NCBI GenBank assembly: GCA_025463305.1
Contig: JAOBWK010000102.1
Span: forward strand, 1-64,000
Length of the DNA: 64,000 nt
Source of the DNA: Ilumatobacteraceae bacterium
Lineage (GTDB): Bacteria; Actinomycetota; Acidimicrobiia; Acidimicrobiales; Ilumatobacteraceae
Direction of reading: 5' to 3'
The position numbers and the translations under genes are program-made. This document shows, one piece after another, positions 46,125 to 54,365 of the stretch; positions within the stretch are counted from its first letter, which is position 1, and each line of letters opens with the position of its first letter. The notes under the pieces were generated by a model. The model had not been told where the DNA came from, did no database searches, and saw only the letters and a list, made by a program, of their open reading frames with translations.

Positions 46125-47972
46125 TCAGCCGCGTCCGGCGGCGGCTGCGGCCTCTTCGGCCGCCGTCAGTTGCTCGTCGACGATGGCCAACCCACCGTCC
46201 CAGAACGCGGGGTCGGCGAGATCGCAGTCGACGATGCGACCGAGCTCTTCGGGGCTCATCGAGCCACCGGCGCGCAGCAGATCGAGGTAGCGCGGGACGA
46301 ACTCCTCGCCGACCTCCTCGTAGCGCTTGTACACGCTGAGCGCGAGCAGCTGCCCGTAGGCGTACGCGTAGACGTATCCGGGCGTGTGCATGAAGTGCGG
46401 GATGTAGCTCCACCAGCTCCGGTATCCCTCGGTGATCTCGACCGAGTCGCCGAGCATCGCCGCCTGCGACTCCGCCCACAGCTCGTTGAACCGCTCGACG
46501 GCGAGCTCGCCCTCATTGCGCCTGGCCGTGTGCACGCTGTGCTCGAACCGGTTCATGGCGATCTGTCGGAACACCGTTGCGATCGAGTCCTCGAGCGTCG
46601 AGGCCAGGAGCGCGAGGCGCTCGTTCGGGTCGGTCAGCGTGCTGAGGAGGCGCTTGCTGGTGACCGTCTCGCCGAACACCGATGCGGTCTCGGCCAGCGT
46701 CAGCGGTGTGCTCATCTGGAACACGCCCTGCTCGCGCGAGAGGTAGCCGTGCACACCGTGGCCGAGCTCGTGGGCCAGCGTCGCGACGTCGCGCGTCTTG
46801 CCCGTCCAGTTCAACAGCACGTACGGATGGTGCGAGGGCACGGTGTAGGCGCAGAACGCACCGCCCCGCTTGCCCGGCGTCGCCGGTGCGTCGATCCACT
46901 CCTCACGCAGGAACCGCTGCACGATGCCGGCCAGTTCGCCGCTGAACGACGAGTACGCGTCGGTGACGGTCTCGGTGGCCACCGACCACGGCACCTGCGA
47001 CTCGGCCGTGGCCACCGAGGCCATCCGGTCGTAGTCGGCGAGGCGGTCGAGCCCGAGGATCTTCGCCTTCAGGCTGTACCAACGCTGGGGGATGTCGTAG
47101 CGGGCGACGACGGAGTCGACGAGCGCCTGCACGCTGTCGTCGCTCGCCTCGTTGGCCAGGTTGCGGCTGCTGATCCAGCTCGGGTACGTGCGCAGCCGAT
47201 CGTCGACGGACTTGTCGTTGAGCAGCGTGTTGAAGATGAACGCGCGGGTCCGCAGCCCGGGTTGCAGTCCGGCGGTGACGGCCTCGTGGGTCTGCTGGCG
47301 CACGGCGCGGTCGGGGTGCTGCAGCAGCGCGAGGCCGTGCATCAACGGCACGGTCGACGTCGTGCCGTCGGGCTGGGGCAGCTCCACCTCCATGGCCGAG
47401 GACAGCTCGTCGAACAGCCGGCCCCAGGCGCTCGCCCCCGTGACGCTCTTCTCGGTGAGCACCCGCTCCTCCGGCTCGGAGAGCACGTGGTCCTTGTACC
47501 GGCGTTCGGAGCGGAGGTGGTGGCGGACGAAGTCGAGGTCCTTCGACGGGTCGGCCAGGACCGCGTCGACCTGCTCGTCGGTGGCCGCCGCCCACTCGAG
47601 GTCGATGAAGATCAGCTTGGTGCTCATCGCCGTGCTGCGCTCCTGGACGTGCGCCATCAGTGCGCCGTTCTCGGGCTTCGCGGTGTCGGCCGCGAACACC
47701 AGGCCGGCGTAGCTGCCGGCGCGGCCGGAGAGCTCGAGCAGCGTCGCGTAGCGGTGGTAGAAGCTGCCGAGCTCACTGCCGGACATCTCGGCGATGCGAC
47801 CCCGGCCGATGTCCACCAGTTCGTCGGCGATCGCGTCGGCCGCGTCGAGCAGCGCGTCGACATCGGCCGCACCGTCGAGGAGCGGGGCGAGGTCCCAGTT
47901 GACCCCGACCGCGGCGAGGTCGTTGGGGTCGATGCTGCGTTCGTCGATGCTGCGTTCATCCGTGCTGGCCAT
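46125..47972 (-). CDS. pepF: Oligoendopeptidase F (M3 metallopeptidase)
   Basis: This 615-aa M3-family enzyme cuts short peptides in the cytoplasm. The zinc motif is LAHELGHGVHGYLSREQG with the third ligand Glu in TPLTLAETASVFGE, and the C-terminal FMHTPGYVYAYAYGQLLALSVY is characteristic of PepF. The N-terminus contains a DERSIDERSID repeat from a 15-base tandem duplication (47928-47957). TAACCT (47980-47985) lies 7 bases before the ATG, so the mRNA is probably leaderless. Confidence 0.94.
   Translation of the reverse strand: MASTDERSIDERSIDPNDLAAVGVNWDLAPLLDGAADVDALLDAADAIADELVDIGRGRIAEMSGSELGSFYHRYATLLELSGRAGSYAGLVFAADTAKPENGALMAHVQERSTAMSTKLIFIDLEWAAATDEQVDAVLADPSKDLDFVRHHLRSERRYKDHVLSEPEERVLTEKSVTGASAWGRLFDELSSAMEVELPQPDGTTSTVPLMHGLALLQHPDRAVRQQTHEAVTAGLQPGLRTRAFIFNTLLNDKSVDDRLRTYPSWISSRNLANEASDDSVQALVDSVVARYDIPQRWYSLKAKILGLDRLADYDRMASVATAESQVPWSVATETVTDAYSSFSGELAGIVQRFLREEWIDAPATPGKRGGAFCAYTVPSHHPYVLLNWTGKTRDVATLAHELGHGVHGYLSREQGVFQMSTPLTLAETASVFGETVTSKRLLSTLTDPNERLALLASTLEDSIATVFRQIAMNRFEHSVHTARRNEGELAVERFNELWAESQAAMLGDSVEITEGYRSWWSYIPHFMHTPGYVYAYAYGQLLALSVYKRYEEVGEEFVPRYLDLLRAGGSMSPEELGRIVDCDLADPAFWDGGLAIVDEQLTAAEEAAAAAGRG
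47928..47957. repeat. Perfect 15-base tandem duplication in the pepF start region
   Basis: GTCGATGCTGCGTTC occurs twice in a row (47928-47942 and 47943-47957), encoding DERSI twice near the PepF N-terminus. It keeps the frame and lies before the conserved fold, so it should be harmless and may be a recent slippage event. Confidence 0.85.
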
Positions 47973-47979
47973 GCAGCCC

Positions 47980-47985
47980 AGGTTA
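47980..47985 (-). promoter_or_regulatory. -10 element TAACCT, leaderless
   Basis: On the minus strand TAACCT ends 7 bases before the ATG of pepF at 47972, without a ribosome binding site. Confidence 0.5.
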
Positions 47986-47994
47986 CGGGGACAG

Positions 47995-50900
47995 CTAGGC
48001 GGTGATGCCCACCGGCGATGAGGCGTGCGCCGAGCTGGAGGCGACGCGGACGCGTCCGCGGCCCTCGCGCTTGGCGGCGTACATCGCGTGATCCGCGTCG
48101 ATCAGCAACCAACCCGGATCAGGCGTGCCGCCGACGTGATGGGCGACGCCGACGCTCGCCCCGACGTGCAGCACCATGCCGCCCGTGGACAGCGGCTGGC
48201 GGACGGCCTTGACGATCCGCTCGCCGATCCGCACCGCGGCCTCGGTGCTGGTCCTCGGGCAGATGACGACGAACTCGTCGCCGCCCGTGCGGGCCAACGT
48301 GTCGCCGTGACGCGTCAGCGCGGCGAGCCGCGACGAGATGATCCGCAGCACGTCGTCGCCCACGGCGTGGCCGTACGTGTCGTTGACCAGCTTGAAGCCG
48401 TCGAGGTCCACCAGCAGCACGGCGACCTGCTCGGCCGAGCCCGGACCGGACGTGGTGGCGTCGGTGAGGCGCTGCTGGAGCAGGATCCGGTTGCCGAGAC
48501 CGGTGAGCGGATCGTGCAGGGCCTGCTGCTCGAGCGCGGCCTCGAGCCGCTTGCGGTCGGTGACGTCGCGGACGCTGGCCCGGTACTCGACCACGAGACC
48601 CGTCTCGCGGTCGACGACCGCGGAGATCGAGTTGGCCACCCACACCGCGGAGCCGTCGGCGCGCAGCAACAGGCACTCGGAGGTGATCGGACGACCGCTC
48701 TGCAGCTCCATCTGGCCGACGTTGGTGATCAGCCCGATGTGCTCGGGGTGCACGATCGCGGTGGTGGACAGGCCGCGCAGCTCGTCCGGGCTGTAGCCGA
48801 GCAGGCTCTGCGACGACGGCGATGCGTACTGGATGATGCCGGCCGCATCGATCAACAGCACGACGTCGGCGGCCGTCTCGGACAGGAGGCGGAAGCGGGT
48901 CTCGCTGCGGCGCAAGGCGTCGTCGACGCGTGCCTTCTCGAGCACGTGGGCAACGGTCTCACCGATGATGCGCAGGAACGTCAGCTCGTCCTCGGTCCAT
49001 TCGCGGGGGGTGCTGACCATCGACACCCCGAGCACGCCGAACAGCTCGCCAGCGGCCGACATCGCGACCGCCATCAGACCCGCCTCGGATCCCAGGCACT
49101 CACGCTTCTCGATCGCCCAGTCCTCGCCGCACTCTCGCGCGTCGGTGATCATGACCGGATCGAGGCGCCGCAGCCGTTCCACCCACCGAGGCAGTTGGGT
49201 GAACGGCATCGTCTGGCCGGGGTTGACGAGCTGGATCGCGTCGTTCATGGTCGTATGACCGGCGATGTTCGTGAGCAGCATGCTCTGCTCGTCGATGCGA
49301 TCGACGTAGATCAGATCCACCTCGAGCATCTCCGCGACCGTCTCGCACACCTTGCGGAGCTCCTCGAGGAAGGCCTCCGGGTCGAGGTCGAGCGCGGCCT
49401 GGGCCACCTCGAAGGCGTAGCGGAGGTGGCTGACCCTGGCCGCGGCCGCGGCCTCGGCGGCATGTCGCTCGGTGACGTCGCGGCACGTCAGCACCTTGCC
49501 GCCCGCGATCGGGTTGCGGATCTGGCCGCTCATCACCTCGAGCCAGCGGATCGAACCGTCGCTGCCGACGACACGCAGCGTGATCGCCTCGTTCGCCACC
49601 CCGGCGGCGAGCTTGGCCAGCCCGTCGGCGGCGAGGTGCAGATCGTCGGCGTGGACCACGGCGGCGATGCTCGTGCCGAGAACGTCGCGCGGCGAGTAGC
49701 CGAGGGCACGCTGCAGGGCCCGGTTGGCGTAGAGGATGTCGCCCTCGTCGGTGACGACCACCACGAGGTCGAGCGATTCGTCGAGCAGCGCGCTGAGACG
49801 GGCCTCGCTCATCCGCAACGACGACTCGACCCGCTGCCGGCCGAGCAGTGCGGACACCGTGTCGGCGACCCGCCGGGTGAGTGCCACCTCGTCGTCGGCC
49901 CAGGTGCGTGCCGACTTCTTCATCATCACGCCGGCCAGCCCGAGGCACGTGCCGGCCGAAACCAGCGGCACGAGCAGCGCGCTGCGGCCGTGACCGTCGA
50001 TGCGGCGCCACTCGTCGGCCCACTTCGCGTCGATCGTGTCGATGTCGTTGACCACCACGGCTCCGTCGACGTCGCGCAGCCGGCTGGTGAGCAGCGGCGC
50101 GTCGAACGCGTCGAACGGCGACGCCGTCGCGATGCAACCTTCGTCGAGCCACTGACCACCGCGGCGCACAGTGGCGCCATCGACCAGCCAGACTCCGGCG
50201 GCGTCGGCGTGCAGGATGCGGCCGAGGTGTTCGATCTGGCCGGCGAGCCCGTCGCCGATCTCCTCGTGCTGCACGTTCAGCGCCCAGTGCGACAGGCCGA
50301 GGAGCATCCGCTCGAACTCGCTCTGCCGTCCGACCGCGTCGAGCATCGCCCGCTGGAAGGACATGTTGCGCAGCGACACGACGTAGCCGCCGAGGATCGG
50401 ATCCTCGGCACCCGAAGCGTCGACGTCGAACCACTCCGCTCCGCCGTCGGCGGTGAGCAACCGGATCTCCGTGACCAGCAGCCCCTCGGCACCGGCGAGG
50501 GTCTCGGCGAAGCGGGTGAGGGCGAGGTCCTGGTCGTCGGGGTGGACGAGCGTCAGGAAGTGCGTGCCGACGATCGAGTCGGGGGTGAAGCCGAGCGCGG
50601 CCTCGATCGACTGGTTGCTGGAGACGATCCAGCCGTTGCGATCGAGCACGACGAGGATGTCGCGGACGTTGTCGAGCATCGCCCGCACGTGCGTCTCTCC
50701 GGCCTGCCGAGCCCGATCGGACAGCTCGCGGCCGAGCAGGTTGGCGAGCGTGTCGGCGATCTGCTGGACCGTGACGACTTCGTCCTCTGTCCACGCCGGC
50801 TCGCTGTCCAGCCGGGCCAGTCCGAACACGCCGACGAGCTCGCCGCCGACGTGCAGCGCGGCGTAGACGTTGGAGCCGAACGGCTGCTCGCTGAAGATCC

Positions 50901-53448
50901 TGGCCAGCTCGTGACGCCACGGCGCACCGTGTTCGGCAACGGACTCCCCGACCAGCACGCCGGGCAGGCGGAGACGATCGATCCAGTGCGGAACGTGGGC
51001 GAGGTCGACGACGTCTGGAGGCGTCGGGCGCGCGGGGCAGCGGGCGCTGGACCACGTGCCGAGCGGGCGGAGGACGCCGCCGGCTGTGTCGATCGCGTCG
51101 ACGTACGTGACGTCGGCGTGCAGCAACGCGCCGCACTCGCCGAGCACGTCGTCGAGGTCGGCAAAGAGCTCGTCGCGGCCGCGAGACAGGGCGCGCTGGG
51201 CGATCTCGGCGGCCATCGTCGACAGCTCGCGGCGGCGGCGCTCGGTGCGCTCGAACGCGTTGACCTCGGTCATGTCGCGGCTCACCGAGGCGTACACCTT
51301 GACGCCGGGGCGGAGCGGATCGTCGACGACGTGGATGTCGGTGACGACCTCGGTGACAACGCCCGTGACATCGTTGACGAACTCGGCCTCGCCGCTCCAG
51401 CGGCCATGATCGCGCAACGCCGGGATGATCACGTCGAGCACCGTCTGGCGGTGGCCGGGCGTGTACATCTGCAGATCGTGGAGCTGATCGAGCGGCTCGT
51501 CGGCACCGATGCCGATGGCGGCGCGCTGCGCTGCGTTGGCGTAGACCCACGCACCGCCGGTCTCGGCGATCGCGACGAGCGAACCCGACTGCTCGATCAG
51601 GCCCTGGAAGCGAGCGCTGTGGTGCTCGGCGGCGCGGCGCAGAGTGAGGTCACGGCGCACGTGCAGCCAGTGGGTGTGGATGCCACGCTCGTCGAAGATC
51701 GGGCTGCGGGTGACATCGCACAGGAACGTGCTGCCGTCGGCTCGCCGGCTGGCGACCTCGCCCGTGGTCGACAGCACGTCGGCGTTCTCACCGTGCAGCC
51801 AACCGAGCTCGTCGGGGTCGGCGGAATCGGCGAGCAGAAACTCGATGGTGTGCCCGACGACGTCGCGCGAGCGGAAGCCGGTCTCGGCCTCGAACGACGG
51901 GTTGACGTAGACGATGGGCGGGCTCCCAGCCCGACCAGATGCCGCAGTGGTGACCACGATCGAGTCGTGCACGGTGTCGAGCGCGGTCAGCAACAGCCGT
52001 GCCCGCGCCGAACCGAAGCCCGGCAGCTCGTCGGCGCGCCGGTCCGATGTGCGGCTCCCGGATTGGCGGGGCGGTTGCACGCCGCACCACGGGATGGACA
52101 GCTTCGGCTCGACCGCCCCGGACGGCTCCGGGAACCCGAAGTAGAAGCCCTGGGCCTCGTCGGCACCCATGCGGACCAGCGCGTCGGCCTGATCGAGGTC
52201 TTCGATGCCCTCGGCGATCACGCGCAGCCCGAGCGCGTGGGCGAGGTCGATGACCGCCTCGACGATGGCCTCGTCGGCCAACGATCCACCGATGCCACTG
52301 ACGAAGCTGCGATCGATCTTGACGGCCGTCACCGGCAGCTGGCGCAGGTACGTGAGCGACGAGTAGCCCGTGCCGAAGTCGTCGAGGGCGATCTCGAAGC
52401 CGAGCGCGCGGAGCGCGGACAACGCGCCGACCGCACTGGGGAGGTCCTCGAGCAGGCTCGACTCGGTGACCTCGAAGCCGATGTCGTTCGCCGAGATCAG
52501 CCCGGCCTCCATCGCCGTGCGCACCCGCGAGTAGAGGTGCTCGCCATCGGCCAGCTGTTGGGCCGCGAGGTTGACCCAGATCCGCAACGACTCGCCGCCG
52601 CGGATCTGTCGCCAGTGCTGGGAGAGCCGGATCGCCTCGTCGAGCACCCAGTCGCCGATGGCCGTCATCAGCCCGGCGACCTCCGCCATCGGCAAGAAGT
52701 CGGCCGGCGACAGCAGGCCGTCGATCGGGTGCTGCCAGCGCACGAGCGCCTCGACGCCGATCATCCGCCCGTCGCGCAGGTCGATCGTGGGCTGCACGTG
52801 CAGGCGCAGCTCGCCGTCGACGATGGCCGTGCGCAGACCCTCCTCGGTCCGTTGACGACGCACGTCGTCGGCACCGAGCCCGAGCTCGTAGCCGATCGCC
52901 GCGCCGCGCATCGTGGCCTTCGCCTGTCGGCAGGCGAGGAACGCCTGCTCGAGCAGATCGCTCGGGAGGTCCGTCGGGAGGTGGGTCGCGAAGCCGGCGC
53001 TGGCGTCGAGCGTGACGCGCATCTGCCCGCGCTCGGTCGGCCCGGACTGGACGATGCCGATCAGCGAGTCCAGCGCCACGGTGAGATCGCCGCTGCCGAT
53101 CGGGACGCGCACGGCGTCGAGGAGCGCCTCCGCGCAGGCCTTGGTGGTGCCGAAGCCGTCGGACGGCACGACCGCCACGAACGAGTCGCCCTCGGTGGCG
53201 CTGAGCAGCGATCCGTTCGGCAGGCAGGCGAGCAACCGCCGCCCGATCGCCTCCAGCACCTGATCACCGAGCTGCTGGCCCCATCGCTGGTTGACCTGGT
53301 GGAACCGGTCCATGTCGAGGTGGATCACGCCGATCGACAGCGCGTCGGTGTTCGCCTCGTCGACCGCCGAACGGACGAACGCGCGGCTCACCATCGAGGC
53401 GCGACGGACAGCCCGGAGCGGCTCGAGGTGGTCAGGCGGCGTGGACAT
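47995..53448 (-). CDS. Giant cyclic-di-GMP protein: GGDEF*-EAL-PAS/GAF array-GGDEF
   Basis: This 1817-aa protein has a degenerate N-terminal GGDEF domain (EGDSF at 86-90 in place of GGDEF), then an EAL phosphodiesterase domain with the key residues EAL (233-235), NLAAQQL, EVTES, LDDFGTGYSS (Asp356, Asp357), Lys377 and Glu413, so it looks active. Alternating sensor domains follow, about PAS, PAS, GAF, PAS, GAF, PAS, GAF and PAS from 490 to 1650. A C-terminal intact GGDEF (1722-1726) with an inhibition-site RHGD (1713-1716) completes it. No membrane helix is seen. Having EAL before the sensors and the cyclase at the far end is unusual; most such proteins end GGDEF-EAL. It probably makes or breaks c-di-GMP depending on signals. 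Confidence 0.9.
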   Translation of the reverse strand: MSTPPDHLEPLRAVRRASMVSRAFVRSAVDEANTDALSIGVIHLDMDRFHQVNQRWGQQLGDQVLEAIGRRLLACLPNGSLLSATEGDSFVAVVPSDGFGTTKACAEALLDAVRVPIGSGDLTVALDSLIGIVQSGPTERGQMRVTLDASAGFATHLPTDLPSDLLEQAFLACRQAKATMRGAAIGYELGLGADDVRRQRTEEGLRTAIVDGELRLHVQPTIDLRDGRMIGVEALVRWQHPIDGLLSPADFLPMAEVAGLMTAIGDWVLDEAIRLSQHWRQIRGGESLRIWVNLAAQQLADGEHLYSRVRTAMEAGLISANDIGFEVTESSLLEDLPSAVGALSALRALGFEIALDDFGTGYSSLTYLRQLPVTAVKIDRSFVSGIGGSLADEAIVEAVIDLAHALGLRVIAEGIEDLDQADALVRMGADEAQGFYFGFPEPSGAVEPKLSIPWCGVQPPRQSGSRTSDRRADELPGFGSARARLLLTALDTVHDSIVVTTAASGRAGSPPIVYVNPSFEAETGFRSRDVVGHTIEFLLADSADPDELGWLHGENADVLSTTGEVASRRADGSTFLCDVTRSPIFDERGIHTHWLHVRRDLTLRRAAEHHSARFQGLIEQSGSLVAIAETGGAWVYANAAQRAAIGIGADEPLDQLHDLQMYTPGHRQTVLDVIIPALRDHGRWSGEAEFVNDVTGVVTEVVTDIHVVDDPLRPGVKVYASVSRDMTEVNAFERTERRRRELSTMAAEIAQRALSRGRDELFADLDDVLGECGALLHADVTYVDAIDTAGGVLRPLGTWSSARCPARPTPPDVVDLAHVPHWIDRLRLPGVLVGESVAEHGAPWRHELARIFSEQPFGSNVYAALHVGGELVGVFGLARLDSEPAWTEDEVVTVQQIADTLANLLGRELSDRARQAGETHVRAMLDNVRDILVVLDRNGWIVSSNQSIEAALGFTPDSIVGTHFLTLVHPDDQDLALTRFAETLAGAEGLLVTEIRLLTADGGAEWFDVDASGAEDPILGGYVVSLRNMSFQRAMLDAVGRQSEFERMLLGLSHWALNVQHEEIGDGLAGQIEHLGRILHADAAGVWLVDGATVRRGGQWLDEGCIATASPFDAFDAPLLTSRLRDVDGAVVVNDIDTIDAKWADEWRRIDGHGRSALLVPLVSAGTCLGLAGVMMKKSARTWADDEVALTRRVADTVSALLGRQRVESSLRMSEARLSALLDESLDLVVVVTDEGDILYANRALQRALGYSPRDVLGTSIAAVVHADDLHLAADGLAKLAAGVANEAITLRVVGSDGSIRWLEVMSGQIRNPIAGGKVLTCRDVTERHAAEAAAAARVSHLRYAFEVAQAALDLDPEAFLEELRKVCETVAEMLEVDLIYVDRIDEQSMLLTNIAGHTTMNDAIQLVNPGQTMPFTQLPRWVERLRRLDPVMITDARECGEDWAIEKRECLGSEAGLMAVAMSAAGELFGVLGVSMVSTPREWTEDELTFLRIIGETVAHVLEKARVDDALRRSETRFRLLSETAADVVLLIDAAGIIQYASPSSQSLLGYSPDELRGLSTTAIVHPEHIGLITNVGQMELQSGRPITSECLLLRADGSAVWVANSISAVVDRETGLVVEYRASVRDVTDRKRLEAALEQQALHDPLTGLGNRILLQQRLTDATTSGPGSAEQVAVLLVDLDGFKLVNDTYGHAVGDDVLRIISSRLAALTRHGDTLARTGGDEFVVICPRTSTEAAVRIGERIVKAVRQPLSTGGMVLHVGASVGVAHHVGGTPDPGWLLIDADHAMYAAKREGRGRVRVASSSAHASSPVGITA

Positions 53449-53507
53449 AGGGGCTCACAGTCATCGGCATGCACGCCGACGAACCTGAGCAGTTCCCGAA
53501 CTCGGCT

Positions 53508-54308
53508 TCAGCCGACCGGCCGCCCCTGGAAATCGCCGATCAACGACACCTGCACACCATCGCCGACCTGGGCGTTCGCCATCCGGTCGAGCTTCTCGCG
53601 GTAGTACGCGGCGCGGAGATCGCCCTCGGTCGCAGCGTTGTACGTGGGGTACAGCGCGCGACGGTCGAACGGGGACGCGTTGGCCGCGCTGCGGTGCGGC
53701 GTGCGCGAGTGGAACCACAGCGTCTGACCGGCGCGCACGGGCGCCGGCTCCCACTGCATCGACGCCACCGCGCCGGCGCGGATGCAGCCGACATCGTCGA
53801 CCGGGAGCAGCTCGCAATGGCGTGCGCTCACCACTTCGAGGCAGCCGTTGGCGACATCGGAGTCGTCGACCGCGACCATGCACGACACATGGGTGGCGAT
53901 GAAGGGATACGCCGGCGCATCCTGGTGCGGCGCGTAGCCAGCACCGCCGGCCAGCTTGTAGTTGATCTTCTCCTTGTACAGCACGGCTGGCTCGCCGAGC
54001 AGCGCGGAGGCCGCGTCGAGCATCGCCCCGCCCGTGAGCAACGAACGCATCCCGGCATGCATCGGCACGAAGTTCTCCGTGCGGCACAGCCTCGGCCCGT
54101 GATCGGTCTGCTCGCGGTAGTGCAGCCACTCCCCTGCGCCATCGGCCCAGCCGGCGATCTCGTCGACCCAACGGCGCAGCTCGTCGACACCGTGCGCGTC
54201 GAGCGTGTCGATCAGCACCCAGCCGTGCTCGCGGTAGAACGCGACGGCTTCTGCATCGGCACTGGCGAACGACGTGCTCACGATCTCATCCAACCATGCC
54301 GATGTCAC
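53508..54308 (-). CDS. Phytanoyl-CoA dioxygenase family protein
   Basis: This 266-aa Fe(II)/2-oxoglutarate enzyme belongs to the PhyH family. The metal ligands are the His and Asp of YAPHQDAPAYPF and the distal His of RTPHRSAAN; FYREHGWVLID at the N-terminus is typical. Known members hydroxylate small molecules such as ectoine or acyl-CoAs; the substrate here is unknown. GTG 54308 is taken as start; GTG 54281 is also possible. It lies 59 bases upstream of the c-di-GMP gene on the same strand. Confidence 0.85.
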   Translation of the reverse strand: MTSAWLDEIVSTSFASADAEAVAFYREHGWVLIDTLDAHGVDELRRWVDEIAGWADGAGEWLHYREQTDHGPRLCRTENFVPMHAGMRSLLTGGAMLDAASALLGEPAVLYKEKINYKLAGGAGYAPHQDAPAYPFIATHVSCMVAVDDSDVANGCLEVVSARHCELLPVDDVGCIRAGAVASMQWEPAPVRAGQTLWFHSRTPHRSAANASPFDRRALYPTYNAATEGDLRAAYYREKLDRMANAQVGDGVQVSLIGDFQGRPVG

Positions 54309-54318
54309 TCAGGACGAT

Positions 54319-54356
54319 CGTGGGTGTCGCCGGTGGACGGACCGGCGGCACCCACG
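54319..54356. terminator. Long hairpin downstream of nrdJ
   Basis: CGTGGGTG (54319-54326) pairs with CACCCACG (54349-54356) and CGCCGGT (54328-54334) with ACCGGCG (54341-54347), with one T/G position between and a 6-base loop. It follows the nrdJ stop by 10 bases on the minus strand and would end that transcript before the PhyH gene. Confidence 0.75.
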
Positions 54357-54365
54357 AGACTCACG

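Noticed and set aside
48025..53604. 1859-aa plus-strand open frame opposite the c-di-GMP gene
   Set aside because: High-GC antisense artefact with repetitive Asp/Arg/His composition; the minus strand has clear EAL and GGDEF motifs.
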